Both the position numbers and the translations under genes were made by a program. From contig CAZART010000186.1 in NCBI GenBank assembly GCA_964487555.1, forward strand, positions 1-7,427: DNA of 7,427 nucleotides. The letters are read 5' to 3'. Every line of letters starts with the position of its first letter. The first letter of the stretch is position 1. Of this stretch, positions 1-6,232 are shown piece after piece. The notes beneath the pieces were generated by a model that saw only the letters and a program-made list of their open reading frames with translations, ran no database searches and was not told the DNA's origin. Source of the stretch: CAZART01 sp964487555. Its GTDB lineage: Bacteria; Bacteroidota; Rhodothermia; Rhodothermales; VXPQ01.

Positions 1-376
1 TTGACGTCGGTCCATCGCAGGTGGGCTCGTGAGGGAAAAGAAATCTTCCGAGCGCTTCGCTCTAACGCATGGCCGCGTCGGCTCGAGAAGCTCCCGGGAA
101 CTAACGGGGGAGCTCAGCTCGTACGGCTTGGTCGTGAGGCGATGGCACGCAAGGGAGCTGATCACGGAGGATGCGGGTCCAGCTTACAGAAAGATGACTG
201 CATTTCCAAGCGCCGCGATCGCGCACTCGCCACCACGCCAATCCGGCGGCCGACCATGCCTGCAGGGCACCGTATCGCCATAGGTTCGGCTCATTCAGCT
301 ATACGTTACTCAAGTATACACGAATAAAGGGCCAAGGCAATAAGAGATGATCTGCCCCACATTCACATGTTGGCGA
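1..376. other. Leading region with no supported gene
   Basis: I see no recognisable protein family in any frame here. The longest open frames (about 108 codons from position 1 and 84 codons from position 29, both plus strand) overlap each other in different frames. They are rich in Arg and Ser, as GC-rich non-coding DNA often is, and they carry no domain motif I know. A minus-strand frame of about 37 codons starting near 283 also looks meaningless. The stretch around 296-350 is noticeably more A+T rich than the rest and could be a promoter region or a gene boundary, but I find no convincing paired -35/-10 boxes. It may be intergenic DNA or a badly decayed gene. Confidence 0.4.
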
Positions 377-407
377 GCGCTCCACCAGCCGGCGCCGGCA
401 GGAGCGC
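377..407 (-). terminator. GC-rich hairpin downstream of the kinase gene
   Basis: A perfect 7-bp inverted repeat (GCGCTCC at 377-383, GGAGCGC at 401-407) encloses a 12-bp perfect palindrome, GCCGGCGCCGGC, at 388-399. It lies about 56 nt past the stop codon of the minus-strand kinase gene, where a transcription terminator would be expected. No T tract follows on either strand, so it is not a textbook intrinsic terminator. It could be an mRNA 3'-end stabilising structure, a protein-binding palindrome, or chance in GC-rich DNA. Confidence 0.3.
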
Positions 408-462
408 AACCATTGCGACTCGACGACAGTGGCAGACAGGACGTCGTCGTCCGCACGACGGG

Positions 463-3400
463 TTATTCCGGAAGGATGACGACGAACGTGGCGCCCGATC
501 CCGGCTCACTTTCTATCCGAAGCGAACCCCCGTGGGACTTGGTGACGATGTCGTTGCTGAGCGAAAGGCCGAGGCCGGTGCCGGATCCCGTCGGCTTGGT
601 CGTAAAAAACGGCTCCAAAATCTTCTCACGAAGCTCCGGCGGGATTCCCGGTCCGTTGTCTTCAATGCGGACCTGTACTTCGCCGTTGGCGCGGCAGGTG
701 GCCACGCGCACTCGGGGCCGATAGTACCCATTTTCCGAAAAGGATCGCTGTTCCACGGCGTCGAACGCATTGCCTACGAGGTTCAAGATCACACGACCGA
801 GCTCTTGCGGCATGGCCTCGACCTCGCCTACGTCGTCGGCAAGGTCCTGGACGATGTCGACGTTGAATCCCGGCGTGCGCGCCCGCTTTCCGTGGAAGGC
901 GAGACCGACGTACTCCGAAACCAGGTCGTTGAAGCGAACCGTAGCCCGCTCGGCGCGGCCGCCCCGCGCGTGCGCCATCATGGAGCGGACGATGCCGTCG
1001 GCACGACACCCGTGTTCCTCGATCTTGGCCGCATTCTGCTCCAGGTCGTCGAGCAGGTCGTTCAGATCGGCTTCTGGGGCGCCTCTACGCAGCTCCTCTT
1101 TCAGCTCCCGGGAAAGCTCGATGGACAGCGAGGCGAAGTTGTTGATGAAGTTGAGCGGGTTCTTGATCTCGTGTGCGATACCGGCGGTAAGCTCGCCGAG
1201 GCTCGCAAGCTTCTCCTGCTGAACGAGTTGCGCCTGGGCGGAACGCAGCTCGTCGAGCGCCTTCTCGAGCGCATAATACGCCTTCGCGTTTTGCAGGGCG
1301 ACGCCGACGTGCGCCGCGATCGTCGCCAGCAGATGCAGATCCCGGTCGTCAAACTGCGCTTCCGACGTCAGCGTCTGGACGCTGAGGACTCCGGCCGGAC
1401 TGTTGCCGCCGGCCGGTATCGGCACGCCCAGATAGGACTTCGGCTCCTTACCGATGTCCGCCGCCTCAAGCTCTCGCATCTTGTCGGAGAAGTCGCGATT
1501 GACGATCAATGGCTCCCGGCTCAGAATGATCTTCTCGGTGATACCGTCTCCGAACGGTCGATCCTCGCTTTTGTCGCCGTACTCGTATACGAACCGGATC
1601 ATGTCGGCTTCCTTGTCGTGAAGCGCGACGTACGCGATTTCCGCGTTAAACGTCTCCCGTACCTTTTCTCCGACCATCTGGATGAGCGCATCGAAGTGGA
1701 GCTGTGCGGCGAGCGCCCGGCTGATCTCGTTAACGGTAGTGAGCTCGGAGGCCATCTGAACGGATTCGCTGTAGAGCCGTGCGTTTTCGAGGGCCACCCC
1801 CATACTGTTCACGAGCGTGCTGAGCAGCCGAACGTCGCTATCCGAGAACGCATGCTCCGTATCGATATTCTGCAGGCTGACATAGCCGGTGACGCGTTCA
1901 CCCCGTACGATCGGAACCCAGACGGCGGAATGCGGCATCTCGGTGCCCGGTACGGGCCTGCTTGGTTCGCCCGTGATTTCGACGATGCGATCCGCGTAGT
2001 TCTCGTCGATGATAATGGTTTCCTTCTGATCGATGAGCGTCCGCCGAACGCTCTGAACGGGCCGGCGAAAGCTCGGAAGCCGCCGCCCTTTTTCGATCGC
2101 ATAGTGGATAATCTCGTGGTTGTTGTCGTAGTCGAACGTGGCGAGAACGACGATCTGGGCGTTGAACAGCGTACGGATGTGTTCGCCGATGAGCTCGTAG
2201 ATAGCCGCCATGTCGAGCTCGGCCACGAGCCCCTCCTGAACACGATTGATGACGGCCAGCTCCTCGACGCGTTGCCGTAACTCAGCCGTGCGCGCTTCGA
2301 CGAGCTGCGCGAGCTCGCGGCTGCGCGCTTTCAGGTGCTGGGTTCGCATCCTCACGAACCCCAGGACGAACCCGACGGCCAGAAATCCATAAAACGCGTA
2401 CGCCCACGCCGATCTCCACCACGGTGGGAGGAGCGAAAACGTATAGGACGTCTCCGGCCCCGGTTCGCCGCCGGCCTGACGGGCCTGGACGCGAAAGACG
2501 TACCGACCGGGAGGCAGGCCCGTGTATCGCGTTTCCGATTCGACGGTCCAGGGCGACCAATCGCTCTCCAATCCTCCCAGCTGCGTCCGGTACTGTCGCG
2601 TACTCCCCGCCGAAGGCGATGAATAGGCGATGCGGACGCCCGTGATCCCGGCGTGGAACTGTCCAACAGGCGGTTCGCCGCCTCCGCCGAAAACCACTGC
2701 AGACTGCCCCGACCGGTCCGTCTGAATGCCACGGATTAGCACGGGTGGCGCCGGATTCACGTCGGCATCTTTCGGCGGCACGTAGTGGATGAAGCGCTCC
2801 ACGCCGACGAACCATACGTCTCCGCCGGGCTGAGGAAAGCTTGCGGATATTTGAAACTCCGCCAGCCTGGCCAGTGCGCCCTGTTTCAGTACGGTCTGCC
2901 CGTCGGGAGTGGATTCAAGGACGGCGGGCGGTCCAAAGGTTTGTGAGATCCACGTGCGTTGTTGGTCGTCCCTCACAATCCAGTAATCCCTCATCGGGTG
3001 CGCCGCGGCGATGGCTTGAAGCCGCGTGTCGTCGACAAACCGGTCGAGATCGGGGTCGTAACGCACGAGACGACCGCCACGCTCACCCGCCACAACGTCG
3101 TCGCCGAGCTTCATTATGTTTAGCGTGCCGGAGGGGACACCGGCGTCCGTACCGAAATGCCGCACGGCCGCCGTGTCGATACGTGCGTGGGCCGGAGGGC
3201 GAGGAACGACGAGCGTCGCCCGCGCGAGGTGTCCGGGCCCATCCGTATACCAGAACGTTCCGTCCTCCAGATGAAGGGTGTTGTGCCGCACGTCGAGAAC
3301 GCCTCGGTCGATCCATCGTCCATTCACGCGCTGAAGTACACCGGTTCCGAATGGACCGCGGGTGAAGACAAGATCATCGTCGCCGTCTGATGGCGTCAGA

Positions 3401-4680
3401 TCCAAAACGCGATAATCCCCGTCTCGTGATGGACGTACCGGCGTCCGTGAGAGGGCGCCGTCGTCACCGACTCGGACCACATACACACCCTCATACGAAG
3501 AGACAATGACGTCCGGACCGGTCCGGAGGACGAACACCTGTCGGAGATCCATCCGCGAGCGCTCGAATCGTCTCTTGTCTCGCGGCTTCACGAACAAGCC
3601 GTCGTACGTTCCTACCAGGATGTTACCCTCGAAGTCGACCACGCTTCGGTGGCCGCTTGCGGGCAGGCCCGATTCCATACCGACCATGCGAAACGGAGAA
3701 CCGAGCTCCACGCGTGCCACACCGGTTTGGAGGGCCAGCCAGAGGTCGCCGCGTTCATCCACATAGGTCCCCCAGACGCTATTCGACGAGAGCCCGCTGT
3801 GCACGTCGAGGTGATGAACCAGTCGGCCCTCTCGATCAATGATGAACGCTCCCTCAGAGCTTGTGGCGAAGGCGAAATGGCCGTTCGGCAAAACGGAGGC
3901 GTGCAGATAAATGGCCCCAGGGATAAGGCGGTCGTCTACCTCCGTTTTAAACGGGGTAACCGTGCCCCCGTCGTATAGAAAGAGCCCTTCTTCACGTGTC
4001 GCGACCAGGATGCCGTGCTCGTCGTACGGCAATAATGCATAGATACGCGTGTCGGCAAAACGCTCGCCGCCGGGGACCAGCTCATAGTCGTTTCCTCGCA
4101 CGCGGACGAGACCGCGGCCCCAGATCCGGACGAACAGCTCGCCGCGGACGACATCCGAGACGTGGAAGGGGGGATCCGCCTGGATGACGTGAATGTGCGT
4201 ACCATCCCACCGGTACATCCTGTCGGCTGCATTGAAGTAGACGCCGTCCGTCGTCACTTCCACCGTCCAGACCGTTCCCATCCTGCGGTGTTCCGAAGGG
4301 ACCTTCTCCAGAAGGGAGACGAACGATGTACGCCCGACCGAGTCGGGAGCCAGATAGCCGATTTCGTCCTGCGCTCCGACCCAGATCCGCCCCTCACGGC
4401 CTCGTACCAGCGCCCGCGTCTCGAAGAGCGGAATGAGCTCCCATCGATCCCCGTCGAATTCGAGAATGCCGGACGAATTAGCGACGTAGACGACCCCGCG
4501 GTCGTCGCTCACGACCATGTGATTCAGCGCCTGCGCATCGTAGTCGGAAGGACCATACGACGTAACGAACGGCGTTCCGACCGCCGGCGGAACCTGATCC
4601 GCCTCGTGAGCGATCTGCGCGGCCGCGGGCGCCTGAAGGAGCGAGTAGAGGAGAAGCGAAGAAAGGAGGAACCGTCGCAT
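463..4680 (-). CDS. Membrane sensor histidine kinase: Reg_prop propeller, Y_Y_Y, two GAF domains, HisKA, HATPase_c
   Basis: This is a 1405-residue sensor kinase that would autophosphorylate on histidine and pass phosphate to a response regulator not present in this window. Residues 1-22 form a signal peptide (MRRFLLSSLLLYSLL, with a likely cleavage near APAAAQ). Residues about 45-640 form a periplasmic beta-propeller of two-component-regulator repeats; GLSSNSVWGTYVDERGDLWL (296-315) is a typical unit. A Y_Y_Y-type Ig-like domain follows at about 683-750, then a transmembrane helix at about 754-776 and a coiled coil at 780-812. Two GAF domains lie at about 823-967 and 993-1132. In the kinase core the H box is AGIAHEIKNPLNF with phospho-acceptor H1170, the N box is NLVGNAFDAV (1300-1309), G1 is DNGPGIP (1341-1347), the F box is FF (1358-1359) and G2 is GTGLGLSLS (1367-1375), so catalysis looks intact. 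The start at 4680 puts the signal peptide at the N terminus and has GAGG five bases upstream. The open frame runs on to 5103, but that extension crosses the promoter and the repeat fragment. Unlike Bacteroides hybrid sensors, it has no receiver or AraC domain. The ligand is unknown. Confidence 0.95.
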   Translation of the reverse strand: MRRFLLSSLLLYSLLQAPAAAQIAHEADQVPPAVGTPFVTSYGPSDYDAQALNHMVVSDDRGVVYVANSSGILEFDGDRWELIPLFETRALVRGREGRIWVGAQDEIGYLAPDSVGRTSFVSLLEKVPSEHRRMGTVWTVEVTTDGVYFNAADRMYRWDGTHIHVIQADPPFHVSDVVRGELFVRIWGRGLVRVRGNDYELVPGGERFADTRIYALLPYDEHGILVATREEGLFLYDGGTVTPFKTEVDDRLIPGAIYLHASVLPNGHFAFATSSEGAFIIDREGRLVHHLDVHSGLSSNSVWGTYVDERGDLWLALQTGVARVELGSPFRMVGMESGLPASGHRSVVDFEGNILVGTYDGLFVKPRDKRRFERSRMDLRQVFVLRTGPDVIVSSYEGVYVVRVGDDGALSRTPVRPSRDGDYRVLDLTPSDGDDDLVFTRGPFGTGVLQRVNGRWIDRGVLDVRHNTLHLEDGTFWYTDGPGHLARATLVVPRPPAHARIDTAAVRHFGTDAGVPSGTLNIMKLGDDVVAGERGGRLVRYDPDLDRFVDDTRLQAIAAAHPMRDYWIVRDDQQRTWISQTFGPPAVLESTPDGQTVLKQGALARLAEFQISASFPQPGGDVWFVGVERFIHYVPPKDADVNPAPPVLIRGIQTDRSGQSAVVFGGGGEPPVGQFHAGITGVRIAYSSPSAGSTRQYRTQLGGLESDWSPWTVESETRYTGLPPGRYVFRVQARQAGGEPGPETSYTFSLLPPWWRSAWAYAFYGFLAVGFVLGFVRMRTQHLKARSRELAQLVEARTAELRQRVEELAVINRVQEGLVAELDMAAIYELIGEHIRTLFNAQIVVLATFDYDNNHEIIHYAIEKGRRLPSFRRPVQSVRRTLIDQKETIIIDENYADRIVEITGEPSRPVPGTEMPHSAVWVPIVRGERVTGYVSLQNIDTEHAFSDSDVRLLSTLVNSMGVALENARLYSESVQMASELTTVNEISRALAAQLHFDALIQMVGEKVRETFNAEIAYVALHDKEADMIRFVYEYGDKSEDRPFGDGITEKIILSREPLIVNRDFSDKMRELEAADIGKEPKSYLGVPIPAGGNSPAGVLSVQTLTSEAQFDDRDLHLLATIAAHVGVALQNAKAYYALEKALDELRSAQAQLVQQEKLASLGELTAGIAHEIKNPLNFINNFASLSIELSRELKEELRRGAPEADLNDLLDDLEQNAAKIEEHGCRADGIVRSMMAHARGGRAERATVRFNDLVSEYVGLAFHGKRARTPGFNVDIVQDLADDVGEVEAMPQELGRVILNLVGNAFDAVEQRSFSENGYYRPRVRVATCRANGEVQVRIEDNGPGIPPELREKILEPFFTTKPTGSGTGLGLSLSNDIVTKSHGGSLRIESEPGSGATFVVILPE

Positions 4681-4738
4681 AAAGCCTCGTTGCATCTCGT
4701 GCGTCGCTAACGGCGACCGGAAGGACCGACGGAAAACA

Positions 4739-4767
4739 ATAATCCGCCGTGGGCGCTGCATTGTCAA
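4739..4767 (-). promoter_or_regulatory. Sigma70-like promoter for the sensor kinase gene
   Basis: On the minus strand there is a perfect -35 box, TTGACA (4762-4767). After 17 bases comes GATTAT (4739-4744), which matches four of six bases of the TATAAT consensus. Transcription would start near 4730 and leave a leader of about 50 nt before the ATG at 4680. The position is right for the kinase gene and implies its own transcript. Many Bacteroidota use a different -33/-7 consensus, so the match is suggestive if the host belongs there. Confidence 0.5.
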
Positions 4768-4829
4768 CAGCCCGCCCGGGTTATAAATCGAGGAGACCGG
4801 AGCGGCTGAGATCGCTACGGCCGCGGGCG

Positions 4830-4922
4830 TCATCCGGCTAGGATGAGCTCGACAGGGTAGCGCAGTCCCCGCACGCACGGTTTGCCGTGGCAGATAGCCG
4901 GATCTATCGTAATGCGTTCTAT
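4830..4922 (-). pseudogene. Truncated DUF433 antitoxin-family gene (third, oldest copy)
   Basis: This fragment encodes residues 2-29 of the DUF433 protein found twice further right, including the family signature CHGKPCVRGLRYPV. Homology stops abruptly at 4840, and the frame then reads Ala-Gly-stop (stop at 4830-4832). The start codon of the intact copies is ATA here (4920-4922), so normal initiation is lost, although an open frame runs in from upstream. Over about 87 bp it differs from the copy at 5897-6109 at six positions: five synonymous changes and the start codon. The missing C-terminal 41 residues and the missing downstream genes make it a relic. Its broken end lies about 70 bp upstream of the kinase promoter, so it marks a rearrangement breakpoint. 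Confidence 0.85.
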
Positions 4923-4963
4923 GGACCTGATGCCCGCGCCGCCGCACCACCATGGAAGGGTAA

Positions 4964-5000
4964 CTTCGCACCCGAAGCGCACGATCACCGGAGATCGTGC
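4964..5000 (-). terminator. Two adjacent hairpins after the left DUF1080 gene
   Basis: Two perfect inverted repeats lie almost end to end: GCACGATC/GATCGTGC (4979-4986 and 4993-5000, 6-nt loop) and CTTCG/CGAAG (4964-4968 and 4973-4977, 4-nt loop). They begin about 54 nt past the stop codon of the minus-strand DUF1080 gene ending at 5054, which fits a transcript end. No T run follows, so intrinsic termination is uncertain. Neither hairpin appears after the right-hand DUF1080 copy, where this spacer sequence is unrelated. Confidence 0.3.
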
Positions 5001-5053
5001 ATTCTCCGCATATATACAGTGAGTGTGGATGGATAATCGCGGCGAATGGACGA

Positions 5054-5761
5054 CTAGAACTTCCGAATCCGCACGTTCCGCCATGACACCTCCCACGGCC
5101 CAACGTCGCCGACGCCGTGGACCTGGAGGCAGATGAGGCCTTCCCGGTGATCGGCGTAGACGTCCTCGTTGGTGAGGTCGGCGATAGGCTCGCCGTTGAT
5201 CCACGTCCGAATGCGGGGCCCTTCTGCGACGACCCGGTACGCGTTCCACTCGCCGTCCCGGAAGGCGGTGTGCGGTTGGAGCTCTTCCGCGGGCGTCAGC
5301 CAGCCCGTATCAAGGGCCTCGCCGTAGATGTAGCCGGATTCCGCCCCTTCGGCGCCGCCGGCCTCGATCTCAACCTGTGGCCCGTAGACGCGATCACCCT
5401 CCGGACGAACATGCGAACGGATCTGCACGCCGGAATTGAGCGAGTCGTGGACCATCGTCTCGAACTCGAGCTCGAAGTCGCCGAACGTCTCGTTCGTGCA
5501 CAGGAACGCGTTCTGCGAGTTCGGCGCGGACGTGCCGACGATAGCGCCGTCTTCCACGCGGTACGTGGCCGCGCCGCCATGCTTCGGCCACGCGTCGACG
5601 CTCTCACCCTCGAAAAGGGTCGTCCACTCGCCGTTTCCGGCGGCGCCGGCCTCGACGGTATCAGCCGCTTCGATGTCGGCCACGTCCGGCTCCACGTCGG
5701 TGTCTCCACAGCCGGCGACGATAATGAACAGGGTAAGAACGGGGATCAGAAGCTTTTTCAT
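5054..5761 (-). CDS. DUF1080 (3-keto-disaccharide hydrolase family) lipoprotein, left copy
   Basis: This encodes a 235-residue lipoprotein with a lectin-like DUF1080 domain. Family members are known or predicted to act on glycosides, including cleavage of 3-keto-disaccharides, in the periplasm or at the cell surface. Residues 1-18 are a lipoprotein signal ending in the lipobox VAGC, so Cys18 would be lipidated. An acidic, alanine-rich linker follows (about 19-45). The domain fills about 45-235: WTTLFEG...W (46-58), NSGVQIRSHV (109-118), YGPQVEIE (126-133), EWNAYRVVAEG (171-181), TWINGEPIADLTN (186-198) and a closing VSWRNVRIR (225-233), all typical of DUF1080. The start at 5761 is chosen because the hydrophobic signal begins there; an in-frame ATG at 5818 would bury it behind 19 residues. 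I see no strong ribosome site. The gene lies 135 nt past a DUF433 stop and has no obvious promoter, so it may be co-transcribed. It differs from the right copy only in its last two residues (Lys-Phe). Substrate unknown. Confidence 0.9.
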   Translation of the reverse strand: MKKLLIPVLTLFIIVAGCGDTDVEPDVADIEAADTVEAGAAGNGEWTTLFEGESVDAWPKHGGAATYRVEDGAIVGTSAPNSQNAFLCTNETFGDFELEFETMVHDSLNSGVQIRSHVRPEGDRVYGPQVEIEAGGAEGAESGYIYGEALDTGWLTPAEELQPHTAFRDGEWNAYRVVAEGPRIRTWINGEPIADLTNEDVYADHREGLICLQVHGVGDVGPWEVSWRNVRIRKF

Positions 5762-5864
5762 AGGGCCGGCTCGTGAGGTTGGAACGGACGATGCAATGTC
5801 GGGAGCGGCGCGCGCCACGAAGCGCGAGCGGCGACCCGATCCACGGAGAATTACGGAGGCACGA
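5762..5864 (-). other. Leader between toxin remnant and DUF1080 gene, left copy
   Basis: These 103 bp separate the recognisable toxin remnant from the lipoprotein start. They are GC-rich, and I see no clear -35/-10 pair and no strong Shine-Dalgarno. The toxin-remnant frame stays open through here and on to 5661, overlapping the lipoprotein gene in another frame, but its residues look nothing like DUF5615. The same sequence occurs at 6941-7043. Confidence 0.5.
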
Positions 5865-5900
5865 GCGTCTCGGCAGCTGCGCGCCGATCAGAAAGTTCAT
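5865..5900 (-). pseudogene. N-terminal remnant of a DUF5615 PIN-like toxin, left copy
   Basis: An ATG at 5900 overlaps the DUF433 stop codon as ATGA, the usual coupling of antitoxin and toxin genes. It opens a frame reading MNFLIGAQLPRR. DUF5615 proteins, the PIN-like nuclease partners of DUF433, typically begin in the style M-K-F-L-I-D-A-Q-L-P. After these 12 codons the frame continues (79 codons in all, to 5661), but the rest is Arg/Ser-rich and unlike the family, and neither other frame resumes it. The Asp expected at position 6, part of the PIN-type acidic site, is Gly here. This looks like a toxin gene deleted after its first codons. The match is short, so the assignment rests on motif, position and overlap together. 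Confidence 0.6.
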
Positions 5901-6109
5901 GCCGCAAGAGACTGAACACGCTTCACCTGACTCAACCGCGCGGCATAGGCAATGATATCTTCATGCTCGAGGTCCGGATAATCGGCCAGAATCTCTTCCT
6001 CCTTCATGCCCGAACTGAGCAGCTCGAGGATGAGCTCGACAGGATAGCGCAGTCCCCGCACACACGGTTTGCCGTGGCAGATTGCCGGATCGATCGTAAT
6101 GCGCTCCAT
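5897..6109 (-). CDS. DUF433 family antitoxin-like protein, left copy
   Basis: A small 70-residue protein of the DUF433 family (VapB-like/PF04255 type). Such proteins are usually the antitoxin half of a pair with a DUF5615 PIN-like toxin, and they carry a winged or helix-turn-helix DNA-binding fold. The start MERITIDPAI, the signature CHGKPCVRGLRYPV (11-24) and the second half MKEEEILADYPDLEHEDIIAYA (35-56) are standard, and the length is normal for the family. The ATG at 6109 is chosen because the family usually starts there; an in-frame GTG at 6127 is the alternative, and neither has a clear ribosome site. Its stop overlaps the toxin remnant's ATG by four bases. With the toxin cut away this is an orphan antitoxin. 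It may still bind DNA or neutralise a related toxin elsewhere, which is inference. Confidence 0.88.
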   Translation of the reverse strand: MERITIDPAICHGKPCVRGLRYPVELILELLSSGMKEEEILADYPDLEHEDIIAYAARLSQVKRVQSLAA

Positions 6110-6130
6110 GGACGTAGCGCGCGCCACCGG

Positions 6131-6226
6131 ATGTGAATATTGTAGATACGAAGAAGCCGCGTAATTTCCAGCGCGGATCCCGATCGAGTAGGACAGCCAC
6201 GGAGGATCGAGGTGATCTCGGTCGAC
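6131..6226. other. Unique spacer between the two repeat copies
   Basis: These 96 bp are not shared with the flank of either repeat copy. On the minus strand they serve as upstream region for the left DUF433 gene and as downstream region for the right DUF1080 gene. Two short direct repeats of GATCGAG occur (6183-6189 and 6205-6211). No coding sequence is evident. Because it separates the repeats, the duplication is not a simple head-to-tail tandem. Confidence 0.7.
6139..6144 (-). promoter_or_regulatory. Possible -10 element for the left DUF433 gene
   Basis: The minus strand reads TACAAT here, five of six bases of the TATAAT consensus, about 30 bp upstream of the ATG at 6109 and in the most A+T-rich part of the spacer. 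No convincing -35 box lies 16-18 bp further upstream. The other DUF433 copy has no equivalent, since the flanks are unrelated. Confidence 0.22.
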
Positions 6227-6232
6227 GGACGA

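Larger units (their letters stand above)
5048..6130. repeat. Left copy of a ~1.08-kb direct repeat
   Basis: This block is homologous to 6227-7309 at an offset of exactly 1179 bp. Positions 5063-6100 (about 1038 bp) match the other copy without any difference I can find. Two mismatches lie at the left end (5059 and 5062). Five lie in the last 30 bp at the right end (6101, 6104, 6114, 6116 and 6120). Beyond 5048 and 6130 the flanks are unrelated. It carries a DUF1080 lipoprotein gene, a toxin-gene remnant and a DUF433 gene, all on the minus strand. Confidence 0.95.

Noticed and set aside
1..327. A 108-codon plus-strand open frame at the left edge
   Set aside because: It has no recognisable motif, overlaps another equally unconvincing frame, and has the composition of random GC-rich sequence.
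367..2280. A 637-codon open frame on the plus strand
   Set aside because: It lies antisense to the GAF and kinase-core coding region, shows no domain of its own, and is explained by the lack of stop codons in GC-rich DNA opposite a real gene.
4681..5103. N-terminal extension of the kinase frame by 141 codons
   Set aside because: It would bury the signal peptide and run through the promoter and the truncated DUF433 fragment in another frame; the start at 4680 fits much better.
5117..5776. A 219-codon plus-strand frame, repeated at 6296-6955
   Set aside because: It is the antisense shadow of the DUF1080 lipoprotein gene; its repetition only reflects the duplication of the DNA.
5762..5818. Upstream ATG at 5818 as the start of the DUF1080 lipoprotein (and 6997 in the right copy)
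   Set aside because: It would place 19 Arg/Ala/Ser-rich residues ahead of a complete lipoprotein signal peptide with lipobox, so the ATG at 5761 (6940) is preferred.
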